This document shows, piece by piece, positions 49,950-64,000 of a stretch of DNA of 64,000 nt; the stretch's first letter is position 1; each line of letters begins with the position of its first letter. A program made the translations under genes and the position numbers. The notes below the pieces were generated by a model, which made no database searches, was not told the DNA's origin, and was given only the letters and a program-made list of their open reading frames with translations. Source of the stretch: Apis mellifera (taxonomy: Eukaryota; Arthropoda; Insecta; Hymenoptera; Apidae); the NCBI RefSeq assembly GCF_003254395.2, contig NW_020555859.1:248001-312000 (forward strand), written 5' to 3'.

Positions 49950-52601
49950 AAATACTCACATAGTTTTCACAAAATATTATTATTATAAAAAATATGTGTT
50001 TATAAAAGTTATCTGGTTTAAAGAAATACAATATATGATATTAATAGTTTTATTATAGATAAATATATAAGGATTACATATTGATTACATGATTAAGTGA
50101 TATGACTATTTCACACTATTGTCTTATCTTTATTTCAATGCTTATCAAAAATAAATCTTAATATTTCTGATTAATTTTTGCATTTATTTTGATTTCTCAA
50201 AATCGATGTTTCAAAGGCATATCTTATAAATAACAAAAAAATGTATATATAATAAAATGCAATACACATTGTCACAAACTAATTCACAAATATTAAATTC
50301 AATGCTATAATACTAAAAATTTTTTGTAAATAACTCAAAAATTAAAGTTGACTGCCAATTATGTATATATATAAAAAATTATTCAAAATAATGGGTTTAA
50401 TAACATATTAAAATTAAGTTTAATTTGAGTTATTAAATTAAATTACTTATTAATTCTCTCATTCAAGAAAAAAATATTATGTCAAGGATTTCATTACAAT
50501 TCATTGATACTTTATTGATATTAGCAACATACATTTTTGTAATAATATTTGTATTATTATTAAATGTATTTTAAAGATATTAGTTTAGCACAAATAATGA
50601 TTTTTAAATGTATATCTCTAAATATATATCAGAATTTTTTCAAATTTTAAAAAGATTAATATTTGTTTATATATCATAAGTATATAATCAAATTTACATG
50701 ATGCAGCAGATTGATGTCCATATGTATCATTAAAATAGAGCATAATTATTTAAAAGTATAATTATTTTAAATTATTTAAAAATATTTAAAAGTATAAATA
50801 GTATTATATTATTGAATTTATCTTGGCATCAATTATCTTTAATTACGATGAAATCAAAATATATTATATATATTATATATAAAATAAAAGTACATTATTT
50901 AAAAAAAATTAAGATGATTTTTTTCTAAAAAACAATTTTGAGAATTTTAAATATTTATAGTTTTTAATTGATTCAAAACAGATCAACTTTTATTTAAAAT
51001 ATTTTTTTATTACATTACTGAAAATGCTTTAAAAGTTATTATATTTGCTGAAATAAATATGATTTCATAATGAATATTATATGAATATTTATTTTGTTAA
51101 AAAATGATTTATTACATAACAATATATATGTTTATTAAAACATTTTAAAATATATAAAAAATACATAACACTATTTAAATAAATATTTAATTGTTTTTTT
51201 TTTTATTTTTTTATTAGTGATTGTCATATGTAATTATAAATATTAAATATGAAATATAAAAATGTATTTTAAAAATTTTGTTAAATTAATAATATCTTAA
51301 AAAATAGAATAAATAATGAACAAAAAAAAATTAAATTACAAAAAAATACAGATATATATCATATCTATCTATATTTATATATGTTATATAAGTTCGTGGA
51401 TTTAAGCAAATATTTATATATTTATTATATATATTTATTATATATTTTTTTTTTATTATATATTTTCGACACAATTTTTCCATAAAAAAAAATTTACTAC
51501 TAAAAATGTAAAAAAAAGTTTTAATAATGTAATATAAATTATAACAAATAATAAATGATGATAATAAAATAATTATTTTTTATATAAATTTGTTTATATC
51601 TTGTATTGTTTATGTGTATATATAGTTATTTTTTTATTATTTATTATTTTTTATGTTTATAATTTAATAAAATTTAAAAATTTTTTAAAATTTGATAAAA
51701 TATTTGATTTATAAAAAAATTATAAATTTAAATTATAAAATTAATTAATTAATTAAATTATCAAGAAAAATTTCAAATAGACATTAATAATATTAGATGT
51801 ATGAAAATAAATGTCAATAAATGTCAATGAAAAAATTAATAAAAATCTTATATTTATTATTATAACTTTTAGAAAATGTTTTATTTAAAAATACATCCAA
51901 ATTTTTCGCACAATGATTCAAGGATACAATTGTTATTGAAAATAATTTCCGATAATTAGAGGGTTATAATTGGCAATCATTTTTCAATTTTTACTAATAA
52001 AATAAATCCGTACAATTTCTTTATTAATTCATAATACATGAAATCAATCAATTTGTATATCTCACTTTTCCTATATAAGACGATTGAATCAATCCCAAAA
52101 ACTTCAGAAAATCAGAATTTAAGCAAACAACATCCAGAAGCACATTAGAATCCATGTTCATTGCACATAGTATAATCTTAAAACAATTATAATTTAATTT
52201 ATGGTCTCCAAAAATCAATTCATAAGTATAAAATTATATTGCGATTTAAATATTAGATATTACAATTTTTGAATTCCAAATGATATTACAATTGAATGAA
52301 TTCCAAAAATTAATTCTAAATTATTATAATTTTGAATGTATCAAACTAAAGTTGAATTAGTAAAGTTGTAATTTTATATAATGTTATTATTAAATGTTAT
52401 AATATTATATCATATATTATATACATAAATAAATATTATTTAAATAAAATATATATATAAAAAATATATATTATAAGATATTTATTTAATGTTTAAGTTG
52501 ATTTTTAAAGTTGATTTTAGGAATTGTATTAAATTTTTATATTCTTATAAATATGACATTTAATCTATGGTTATTGCGTTTTATATACATAAGTCATTTT
52601 C

Positions 52602-52613
52602 TCAGTAGAGGGC
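52602..52613 (+). promoter_or_regulatory. CTCF-like site upstream of SAP18
   Basis: TCAGTAGAGGGC differs only at its first base from the core CCASYAGRKGGC consensus of the insulator factor CTCF. It is one of the few G-rich stretches in the region and lies about 135 bases before the SAP18 start codon. Binding is inferred from the motif alone. Confidence 0.35.
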
Positions 52614-52624
52614 ATTGTAAGCAT

Positions 52625-52645
52625 TTGTATATGAAGCATATACAA
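52625..52645. promoter_or_regulatory. 9-bp perfect inverted repeat upstream of SAP18
   Basis: TTGTATATG, AAG, CATATACAA: a perfect 9-base inverted repeat with a 3-base spacer, 104 bases before the SAP18 ATG. It could be an operator-like binding site or a hairpin in the 5' leader. Confidence 0.35.
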
Positions 52646-52748
52646 GTGTGATATAAAATTTCAAAGATTATTTAAGAATTTATTTAAGTATATATATAAT
52701 TGTAATTGCTGTTATTTGTGTTCTAATAAAATAATTTTTATAATAAAT

Positions 52749-53534
52749 ATGACATCAGCAATAGAATCTATGGTTGTAGATGAAAAACAATTACCAGAAA
52801 AACCGATAGATAGAGAAAAAGTAAGAAGAAACATTAAACATTTTCTAGAAATATCGATAAAGAATTAATACTTTTAGATTTTAAAAAGATTAATTACTTA
52901 ATTTTTATTATTAATATATTTACATATTCTTATATATTTTTCTAATAAATTTTTAGACATGTCCACTTTTATTGAGAGTATTTTGCAATACAGGCAGACA
53001 TCATAATATAATGGAATACAGTAGAGGAAATGTTCCTTCAAATGAATTACAAATATATACATGGTAAAATGTTTTATATTTTAATATTTATAACTATATA
53101 TTTATTCTTATTTTATAATTTATACAGAAATAAAACGAACATTTAGAACTTTCAAGTAATGTTTATTCAACATATAGGATGGATGCAACTTTAAGAGAAA
53201 TTACAGGATTAGTTAAGGAAGTAAATCCAGATGCTAGAAGTAAAGGAACATATTTTGATTTTTCATTAGTAACACCAGAATTACGAAATTCTGGATATCG
53301 TATGCGAGAAATTGGTGTAACTTGCTCAGGACAAAAAGGTGCAGATGATAATAAAACACTTGCCCAAGCAAGGTATACAAAGTGTTTTTTTTAAATTAAA
53401 GTTAATTCAAAACTAAAAATTTTAATTTTTAACATTTTAATTATAGGTTTACAATTGGTGATTATTTAGATATATCAATAACACCACCAAATCGACAACC
53501 AGCAATTAGACGTGGTGCATTACGTCAATATTAA
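52749..53534 (+). CDS. SAP18: SAP18, Sin3-associated polypeptide, complete, four exons
   Basis: Exons 52749-52820, 52957-53063, 53178-53372 and 53447-53534, all with GT..AG introns of 74-136 bp, join in phase to 153 residues, the same length as human SAP18. In the nucleus SAP18 associates with the Sin3-histone deacetylase complex and, with RNPS1 and Acinus or Pinin, forms the ASAP/PSAP splicing complexes; the fly orthologue is Bin1. Conserved blocks are EKPIDREKTCPLLLRVF, GRHH, YSRGNVPSNELQIYTWMDAT, LVKEVNPDAR, SGQKGADDNKTL and FTIGDYLDISITPPNR, which cover the whole ubiquitin-like fold. The N-terminus (residues 1-17) is unlike vertebrates, as usual. The C-terminus ends RRGALRQY. Split codons are W60 and R125. 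An AATAAA lies eight bases after the stop. Confidence 0.97.
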
Positions 53535-56500
53535 TTTAAATAATAAACATTTTATTTTTTGTAAATTATGTTAATTTCTTAGTTTTCTATTAATAAAGAA
53601 TATGTAATACTAAAATTATCATGTAACAATTTATTTATTTTTATTTTACGAAAATTTATTACTTATTTTTATTAAATATTTTACAATTTATTAAAAAATT
53701 AGTTTAATAATAATAAGATATTAAATAAGATTGAGATTTAATAAATATTGATAATTTTTCTAACAAAAATATTTTTAAATATTTTTAAATTAGAAATTAA
53801 ATTAAATATAAAATGGTTATTTATATCTGTATGACATTTTAAAATATATTCAAATAAGATACATTATCTAATATTAAAATATTTGAAATTTTATAGAAAT
53901 TAGTTGTATTAATTTTGTACAAAAAATTTAAGTAAAAGTTAAATATCTTTATAAACAATTTAATTTGATATTATAATTTTATAGAAAAAAATAATTTGTT
54001 TTATAATATATATAATTAATATGTAATATATATTATATATTATGTATTATATATATTATATATATTATATATTATATATTATGTAATATATATTTATATA
54101 TTACATTATATATGTTTATATATATAATATATTTATATAATATGTAGAATAAAATATGTAAAGTTATAGTAAGTAATAAAGCTGTTTTTTCAATTCTAGG
54201 TTTTAATATATGTTTTCTTTTTTAAATTAAATAATTTATAGAAATTAATCATAAAGAATATGACATTTTTTATATAGGATTTTCTTTGAGATTTAAAAAA
54301 AATCATTTCATTTTTTAAAAAATATATATGATATTAAAATAAAATCTTATCTAATATATATATATACATATATATTATCTAATATAAAATATATAATATC
54401 TAATATCAATTTCACTTTTGATATTTTTTATTCAATTATCATATTTATTCAATTATGAAATAATTATACATTATAATATAAAAATGATTTAATGATCTAA
54501 TGATATAAAAAATATGTACAATATATGACTAAAATATAAATTAAAATCAATTTATAATAAACACAAAAATATTTTAAACCAGCTAAATTAACAAAATCAA
54601 TGACAGAGATTAATCTATAAATTTTCTAATTTTTAATATTATTAATTTCTGACTTCTAATCAAATTTTTTTTATGAAATTTTTTTTTGTTCTGATTTTCA
54701 ATGAGATATAAAATTGCAGTCAGAATTTATTTAGTTAATTATGATAATAAATCAATTTAAAATTCTTTATCATATTTTTATTAAGAATACTGCATTGATA
54801 AAAATATTATTCCAAAGTCTTCAATATTTCAATTTAATTTTCTGTTAATGCTAGAAATAATGATAAATATTTATGTCAGAGTTATTAAATTGATTTAATG
54901 TAAAATATGATTTCAATCTAATAAGAATATAAGTTACAATTTGTTATAAAATTACAATTCTAAAATTAGAATCAGAAGAATCATTTATAATTTTTAACAT
55001 TTTTCGTGTTTTTATTATAAAATTTAAAGATTTGAATAAAATTTATATAAATTTTAATAATTATAAATATATCTCACATACATATTAATAATTTATGTAA
55101 TATATATCTTGTTATATTATTATATTATATTATATAATATCTTATTATATAACATTTTATTATTTTTTATTATATTGATATTTCCAAGCAACTACTTTCT
55201 TAATATAAATCTAATTAAAAATATTTTAAATTTACTGAAAAAATATATATATATTTTATTTATCATGTTACTTGAGAAAAAATTAAAAAAAAATTCTGGA
55301 TCTATTTGACAAATATTTATTACTGATTTATTATATAGCAAATTCTGATCTTAGCACTACTAAAAATTTAATATTCTATTATGTCAATAATAGTTTATGA
55401 TTAAGAGAAGTCAGAAATTAATAATGTTGCAAAACAATAAATCAATTTGAACAAAGATGATAGTTTAAATAACTTAATTATATTTCTAAATAATCAAAAA
55501 TAATAGAAAATTGATCAAATATTAAATATAAATATCAAATATGAATATAAATATTAAAATTATATTTCATAATATTATATTTATGTATTAAAATTACATT
55601 AAATATATTTATATTATATTTTTATAATGTAAAATATAATTCTAAAAAAATTTCTCTTTAAATTTATGAAGAAAAAAAATTTGTTCCTTGTTTTTTTTAT
55701 TTTTCTTATATATCATATAATGAACTTTTCTCATTTTTGTTAAATTTATATAATAAATTTTAATTTATGTAATAAATCATTTTCATAAAAATTATACAAA
55801 ATTGTAAAATATGAATAAATACTATTTATATAAAATGACAAAATTCTATAATGATTATAACAAAATCTTTTTTTCTAAATATTTTGAAAATTAAAAGTTA
55901 TAATTCATATATTTCTCTATAATTCTTTATAACATATTTCAAATTTATTGAAATTGATAAAATAAATAATACAAAAAAAATATATATAGATAATAATATT
56001 TACATATAATAATAGTATAATAATATATTATAAATATAAATACAATAATGCTATAAATAATAAATATAAAATTAAAACATTAGTTTTTAATGCTTCATCA
56101 TACTGTATTAAAAAAAATTTCTAAGCAAAATCAAAGAACAAAAAAATGAACAAAAAAATATTTTTCAAAAAATAAAAAAATATTGAAATTGAATAAAAAA
56201 AATATTGAATCCAGAAATTGATTTTATTTTCCGAAAAAGATTTTCTGTTTATTAAAAATTATTTTATGAATTATTATTCTTAGCATAAACTGTTATTAAA
56301 ATTCGAATTTTTGATTTAAATAAATTTATTTGTAAAATAATGTACTTTTATGTTTGTGAAAAAACTATATATATATATATATATATGTATATGGACTTTT
56401 ATTTTTATCAAAAAAATTATTTTTTGAAAAATTTTAATATTGCAATTTATAATCATAATTTATAATCATAAAAAATTGAAGTAGAATTTAAAATAAAATT

Positions 56501-56732
56501 GTTGGCAAAGTAAAAAATTAAATTATTTAAATCAATTAAATTATATATAAATTATATAAATTAACATTTCAGAATTACTATTAAATTTATAAGAAACATT
56601 TTATTCGATTAATGAAATAATTCATTAAATTTAAGCATAATTCTATTAACGCTAAAAAATTTTTTATCCTTCTGAATATTTATAATATAGATATAAATAA
56701 GTGAAATATTTATTAATATTAATAAATATTTA

Positions 56733-56766
<34 letters not shown>

Positions 56767-59700
56767 CTTTTCAAATTTCGATATCTTTGAAATATGTCAT
56801 TAAAACCATAATGTAAACAATTTTTCATGTTATCATTTGATTTTAGTTTTCAAAATATTTACAAAAAACTTTTTTTAAACTTATATTATAGATACATTCA
56901 TTTTGATCTAAACTAATGGTTATCTAACGATAATTTCATTCCTATATAATTTAAACAATAAAGAAAAAAATTAGTGAGTTATAGATTAAGTTAAATTAAA
57001 TAGTCAGATTAAGTTTAATTGATTTATTGCTTAATGGTAATAAATATTTCCTTTAATATGTTTCTTAACTATTAACAATCTATTTATGAAATTAATTTAT
57101 CATTTATTTTTAATTTTATTGCATATGTTTTATGTATATTTTTGCAAATTATTGACAAAGCATGATTCGGAATATGTATTAAATATCCAAATTTAAACAA
57201 TGATAGTTTTAAGAATTAAATATTTAGTTTATATTTTATACTTTATTATCAAAAGTTTTTTTATAAATATCTTGAAAACTAAATCGAGCTATGGTAACAT
57301 ATATATGGAAAAAGTTATTAAAAATGATGATCTTGATAATATATTTCAAGATCATTAAAATCGGAAGTCATATTTCTAAATAATTATTACAAATGATAAC
57401 TTACGATTGAGACAAATAGTTTTTATTAACGAATTATTTGAATCACTTTATTTATTATTTGTTTTTCCAGATGTCTCAAATGTTAATTATTTTTATTATA
57501 TTATTACTAATATTAATTATATTAATATTAATATTATAAATCATTGTAAATTAATAATGATCTTTTTATAACAGAAAAAAAGATTTTTTTATATTTGTTA
57601 TTCATCCTAAAATATAATATTTGCAAATAAAGAATAAACAAATGTTAAAAATCAAAATAGATTAAAGTTATCTATTTATGTAAATTTTAATCAATTAAAA
57701 CGAAACAATTCTATTCTAAAAACTAAATAATCAAGATGTAAAAATTTTAACCACTTAATTGAAGAATATAAAAAACTATTTTCTATATATACAATATTTG
57801 AACTCTAAATTATCATTAACTAGAATAATACACACATACAGATTCTAATTTAGCCAATAATTTTCCTAAATCTTATTTTTTTCAATTATTCACGAAATCA
57901 AGGCAAAACGCTTATAGAATTTTTTGTTTAATAATACAATCTTCTTAATAATTTTCTTAATACTTAATAATTCTCAATAATTCTCTCTGATTTTGATGAA
58001 TGATGCTATTATTATTATTGAAGCAATATTTAAAAATTTTAATATTGATGTTGAAGTTCTGAAATTTTTAATTTTTGATAGAAATTTTTAGTAAAGTCAT
58101 TTCACAAATTAAATCATTTAGCATACATGATAACTGATTATTCTACCATATTTTATTTATCATATTTATTTATCTATATATCATAGATTGAATAAATATA
58201 TCAATTCAAATAATAGATAAAATAGAAGTTCCTTATAAAAAGATCATAGAATATTTTTAAGTATTTGATGTTGATTTTTAAGTAGTTGATGTTCACTATT
58301 TTTTTGAAGAATAATTTGTTTTTTACTCATTTTACTGTATTAATATTGATTATCCAATTTCTAATATTTCATTCGAATATCGATTCAATTATTTTTTGTC
58401 ATTTTATTTTTCTTTATTATATTACAAAAACTTATTTCAATTATATGAATCTATGTAGTAAAATAAAATTAGTAAATCTATAATATATTTAAGAAAGGAT
58501 AATAACTTCATGATAATTAAGTAAAAATAATTTTATTCTAGCATAAAGCACTTGTTATAATAATTAACATTTTTGTAAAAAAAATTATCCTAATCTCTAA
58601 AATATTTCATTAATTTTCACTTATTCACATATCTATAATATTCTACAATATTACTATAAAAGTAAAAAATAAATTCTGATAGAATACTGATGTATATTAG
58701 ACGATCAATTTTCAACTCGATCGAATTGAATTTGGGAAAGAACTATATCATTATAGAAATTTATAGAAAATTTAACAATATATCTCATTTAAAATTAGAA
58801 ATTTATTAATAAGAATTATACTATTTCTATATTATTTCTATGATCAATGAAATTTTAACTCAAGCAAAAAATTATTTTTATTCATAGATTCATAAAAATA
58901 AACTTGATAAGCAAATCAAAAAAATTTAATTAATTAATTAATAAATCAATTATTATAGTGTATAATTAAACCTTCGAATCTTAGTTCTCTAATTATTTTA
59001 AAGAAATTAAATACTTGCAAATGAAAATAACAAATCGTTATAGATTATAGATTACTAAAAACTAAATATATGATATAGACAATAATATTGTAATTAGGTC
59101 ATGATATTTTATTATGTTAGATTTAGCAAGTTTCATCAAATTTCGATGAATTCTAAACATAAGTCTGAAACTGTATTCTCCGCATATGATGATTATTGTA
59201 AATTTGTTCGCATATTATTTGCTCTTAATAACAGATCCATTTGTTTCTAACATATGATAAATTTTTAATTTTTATGAATAATTTTATGAATATTTTAATA
59301 ACTAATGTTTTAATTAGAAAAATTAACATTTAATATTTTGTTTTGTCAGACAATATAGAATTTTATAGATCTTCATCTTAAATTTATTAAATATAAAAAA
59401 AAAATAATAAAAATAAATAATAAAAATATATAATATATAATATATTTATATGTATGATTTTAATAATAAATATATATATATTTATTAAAATTTTATAGAT
59501 ATTATATATATATTATATATATTTATTAAAATTATCACAATAGAAAATTGAAAAATATTTTTTGTAGAATATAAAATAATAATTTAAAATAATGATAAAT
59601 ATGAGTAATAAGTAAATTTTGCAAATACTTAATCGTGTAATTTCAAATAATCAAAAGATATTATACATAATTCTAATAAAAGAGATTCTAATAAAATTAT

Positions 59701-61076
59701 ATTAAAAGGATTTTTAAATATAATTAAGAGAAAAATATTCTTGATCTTCATTAGATACAGGAAATATTATATATATATATATATATAATCAAAACTATCA
59801 AAATTTTATTAATTTAACATTAAGATATTGTATTTTAAAATATTAATAAATAATAAGAATATTATTTATATTATATTATATTTATAATATAAGGATATCA
59901 TTATTATGCAAGATGTAAAAATATATAAAAAGTATAATAAAAACTAATTCAGCATATTAAAATAAGAAAAGAAATATCTTTTTTGATTTACAGCTCATTT
60001 TATATTGCAACAATTTTCTAAGTAGATACAACAAATTGTAATATTATTGATATATTTTTTTAATTTAAATCATGTAAATATTATGATGAAACAATTAATA
60101 TAAAAATTTCATAAAGATGATTTTGAATTTCTAATAGTGGCTTGCAGATTATATATATATATGAATTATTCCAACTGAATTAACATTCATCTTATTTATA
60201 TTATACATATACTATATTGAATATTGTAAAATGCAATGCTATAAATATTAGATAATTATATAAAAAATAGTTTCTGAGTCATTGTTGTTTGTCTGAAAAT
60301 ATTTTAAATGAAGAAAATATGATTTATATCTTTGAAAAAATAGTATCATAGAGCATATATATTATATTAAATATGTTATATTAAAAACTTCATCACACTT
60401 TAATCTAGACATTATTTGGATCAACTTTTTTTAAATAAATGATGAATAGTGATTTTATTTCTTGATCGAACATTTAAAATTAGAATTTTTGAAATATCAG
60501 TTAAAACATTTCAGTAATATATCAATCAAAGTCAAATTCATGTCAAATTAATGATTTAATCATTATGAATTTAAATGAAAATAATGAATATTCTGAATAA
60601 ATTCTTTTTAATTTTAATTTTAATGAATTTTATTAAATTTTTTTTCAATTTTAATTATAATAAATTTTATACTTTATTTTTATATTTTCATTATTTATAA
60701 TTAAAATTATAATAAATTTTACGATAGAATTTAATAATTTATCTTAGCTTTAAAGTTGAAAACAAAAATAAATAATATAAATCAATTTTAGAAGTTCAAT
60801 TGAAAAAAAATTGATATTTTTTGCTTTTTTTCAATCCGATTTTAATCGTTTAATTTTAATTTATTCAAAACGATTAATAATGTAATAGTATAATGATATT
60901 CAATAAGAAATATATTTTGAAGTGTTAATTTGCAATTATTTTATAATAATTATGTTTTTTTGTTGACTGTGTGACTTTTTTCAGTATTTAATTAAAAAAT
61001 TACAAGGATTATTGAATAATAGAATAATCGATTGATGATATATTTTGACGCATAATTTGTTAATTATTTATAATAT

Positions 61077-61126
61077 ATAATATAATATAATAATGATAAA
61101 TATAATATAATATAATAATGATAAAT
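61077..61126. repeat. Two-copy tandem repeat, about 25 bp
   Basis: TATAATATAATAATGATAAA occurs twice in direct succession. Confidence 0.75.
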
Positions 61127-61590
61127 GTTGAATAATTATTATTTTAAGAAAATTTAATAATTTTCCAATAAATGTTGAACAATATGAGAGAGAAATTAAA
61201 TTAAGCATCTTGAATTTGAATTAAAAATATTACTATATATATGATAATATGATTTTAATTATTCAATACGACATTATATTTTTTATTATAAATAATTAAT
61301 TTTTTATTTTTTAATGACTACTATGATAAAAAATGGAATTAAATTATATGTAAATATTTTTTCTTTTTTTTCTTGTTTTCTTGTCACAATTAAAATATAA
61401 TATATATTCTAATAATTTTACAATAGATTATTTTTTATTGTTATAGAATATTATGATATAATCAATTTTTGATTTTAAAATTATTTTCATTATGAACAAA
61501 TTAAAAAAATATATTTGTATTTCAAAAAAAAATTATATATTGTTTATTTTATAAGAAATATGATATTAAACATGTTTTATATTATAGATA

Positions 61591-61675
61591 TAATATTATT
61601 ATATTATATTATTATTATATTATTATTATATTATATTATTATTATATTATTATTATATTATATTATTATTATATA
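61591..61675. repeat. TATTATTAT tandem repeat
   Basis: About 85 bases of alternating TATTAT and TATATTAT units forming higher-order repeats of about 17-20 bases. Confidence 0.8.
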
Positions 61676-64000
61676 ATTTATTATTAAATTGTTTATCTAA
61701 TGTAAATTGTAATATTAATTTAATGTAAATTATATATTTTTGATTATATTTTTTTTATTAATATTAGAAACAGGATTTATAATATATATTATTAAGATAA
61801 ATAATGTATTTATTATCCTATGATTGTTTATAAATTGCATATAATCTAATATATAATTTAAAAAATCATAAAGAATAAAAATTTATATTTATATTTTATG
61901 GAATTTATGATAAAATTAAAATTGAAAATAAATACATAAAAATCATGTTAAAAGAATTAAAGAAAACTTGCAATGTCGTATTCTAACGTTATATAAATTA
62001 TTTTTTAATTGACATTAAACCAAACAATTAAAAAATATAGAATAGAATAATATATGAATAGAATAAAATAGAATAAAATTTTTTTTTATAATATTGGAAA
62101 AAAATCGTAGATCTCTATTGTAATTAATTTTTGATGCAGAGTAATCCATGTCTATCAGAGAAATAATTGTATATAAACTGAAAAATTTGTGGGATAATCT
62201 TATGTTGAAGAAAATAAAACTTTTAAATATGTTTATTTATAAAAATCTTCTTAATATGTGAATAATTTATAAAATATTTATATGAGGAAATATTTCGATA
62301 TGTGCGAGTTTGATTTCAATTTCTTATTTAATATTTTATTTTGTAAGCTTTTGTGTATTTATCTTATACAACTATATATCATGAAACTAAATTGACAAAA
62401 ATGATTAAAACTTTTTTATTTACTTTTTTATTCAGTTCTATCATTTTAATGAATAATGAACATGATTATAAATTTTCTGCAATTTTTGAAAATTTTGAAT
62501 GGTAGATTTCAAAGAATAATTATATAATATTTAAGATAATCAATAAATACGCTCAATAATAATATTTTTAAAAATCGAAAATTTGACATTAACGCTAACT
62601 GATTTTTAAAAATCTACATATATATAAAACATTTAGTATGGTGCAAATTTTATATCAAATATTTTCTAAAGAAAATTAAAAGATAAAGAAATTTTGTGTG
62701 TATAAAAACGTGTGTATAAAATTTTAATGTAATGAGAATAATTTTTATAATACACATATTATATCAGAAATACTTCCAAATGATTAGCATCATTAGTCAA
62801 CTTTGATGTAAACAATGCATGAATATCGCGAATAGATAAAACTTTATGATGAAAATTAAATTTTGATTATTGAATTCATTGAATATTAAAAACAAGAATA
62901 AATTATTTGTTAATGCAAAATCAATTATTTATAAATAATTTAAATATATGTGTATAAAAGTTTATATATCGAATTATATATCGAATTTGCAATTCGAGAA
63001 TATCTTTTAATTAGTGTTTTAAAATCGTATTTTTATGTATTACAAATATTATGAACAAATATTTATCTGAATGAATCTATTTTAAGCCGAATTTGTAATC
63101 TCAGTGAAAAATTTTAATACATGAAATTACGAATTATATGTATTATTCAATTTACGCAAATATTCAAAGAATATCATGCATGATTCTGATTTTTGGAAAA
63201 GGTTTAAAAACGTGACAATATTATTTCAAGGATATTGTATCTGTTGATAAATTGCAATAACCACTAAAATTTAAACGGTATATTAAAACAAAACAGTTAT
63301 CAATATTATATCAAGTGCGACGATAATAAATTTTGATCTATATTATATATAAAATATATGTCTTTAGTTAATTGCCTCTAATTAGGAAATATTCAAATCG
63401 ATAATCATTTTATTCACATTCTTCAAACATTTTTCGCACTATCAACTGTCCATAATATCAGATCAACTTGATAAAATATAATTTGAAAAACTTAATGATG
63501 TATTTATAAACTATAAAAAAATTATTTTAGCATAAGAAATCTTTTCAGATTGACTTCAATATAAATCAACAATTATGAAAAAAAATATATTTGTAATTGG
63601 TAAATAAATATATATCATTATACAATATGGTTGATAATTAATAGGAAAATAATAATAATTGGAAAATAATTCTACATCAAAAAATGTATTGAGAATATAG
63701 AAAAAAAAAAACTTTTTTCACAAATTCTGCAATAATAAAATTTATTGTAAATTAATATTTTATTCTATTTTATTATTGAATTTTTGATTACTTATTATAA
63801 TAAACATAAATCTGAAAGAGAGAATAAGATAAAAGAGAATAAAAAAAAAGAATAAGATAAAGCGACATATGTTAATTAAGACATAATCAAATGCAATATA
63901 CTCATTACATTTAAAGTTTGAAAACAAAGTTTTATATGAAAAAATTTTATTTTTTATTTTCAATTTATTTTTTTGATGTATAATCATTGATTGTATCACT

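Larger units (their letters stand above)
49666..52748. other. Intergenic region between the C9orf85 homologue and SAP18
   Basis: 3.1 kb of AT-rich DNA with TA microsatellites at about 49912-49950 and several poly-T runs. No exon is recognised. The last 150 bases hold the likely SAP18 promoter (see the separate entries there). Confidence 0.6.
53535..64000. other. AT-rich DNA without recognisable gene
   Basis: 10.5 kb right of SAP18. Open frames are short and dominated by Ile, Leu, Phe, Tyr, Lys and Asn (for example 55109-55309, 58286-58483 and the frame at 63760-63999), typical of chance frames in such DNA. TA-rich palindromic repeats occur at 54000-54130, 56366-56386, 56737-56763 and 59768-59786. 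It may be intergenic or a long intron of a gene beyond the right edge. Confidence 0.6.

Noticed and set aside
49828..50031. 67-codon minus-strand frame downstream of the C9orf85 homologue
   Set aside because: It is a translation of a TATATA microsatellite.
53179..53394. A 71-residue stand-alone protein starting MDATLRE
   Set aside because: It is exon 3 of SAP18 read through its donor site. The upstream and downstream exons join it in phase.
1..64000. CRISPR array, bacterial operons, organelle DNA insert
   Set aside because: No regularly spaced repeats, no ribosome-binding or operon layout, and no recognisable mitochondrial gene segment was seen. The genes are spliced nuclear genes.

Overview
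This window is very AT-rich nuclear DNA from an animal: long runs of A and T, many AT microsatellites, spliced genes with GT..AG introns, and conserved metazoan proteins. The base composition, the sparse gene content and the mariner transposon point to an insect, most likely a bee such as Apis. The species is inferred from these features, not proven.

Three protein-coding genes can be reconstructed. (1) From 45854 leftwards to beyond position 1, on the minus strand, lies the 5' part of a homologue of SZT2, the large scaffold subunit of the KICSTOR complex that controls mTORC1 by nutrient supply. Eight exons (45854-45834, 39873-39556, 37731-37654, 14033-13628, 8307-8087, 6542-6155, 4363-4114, 3528-2788) join in consistent phase to give 807 complete codons. 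The gene is still open at its last donor site, so the remaining exons lie outside the window. Its third intron alone is 23.6 kb. (2) At 48952-49665, plus strand, is a two-exon homologue of C9orf85 (DUF2039), a small protein with four CxxC pairs. (3) At 52749-53534, plus strand, is a complete four-exon SAP18 gene encoding 153 residues.

The SZT2 introns hold most of the accessory sequence. Intron 3 has a mariner element (27192-28117) with intact terminal repeats, TA target duplications and a dead transposase. It also has a zone at about 14.2-22.8 kb that is less AT-rich and contains decayed interspersed repeats, a possible retrotransposon integrase relic (19351-19620), hairpins, a period-5 repeat and a GC-richer island. 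Left of the last visible SZT2 exon, at about 1336-2342, is a decayed element bounded by inverted repeats whose minus strand resembles the N-terminal part of a piggyBac-type transposase.

The stretch 53.6-64.0 kb shows no recognisable gene. No RNA gene and no CRISPR array were found. The three genes have no obvious functional link: one acts in nutrient signalling, one is uncharacterised and one acts in chromatin and RNA processing. Their spacing is what is expected for unrelated housekeeping genes in a compact cluster flanked by long AT-rich non-coding DNA.
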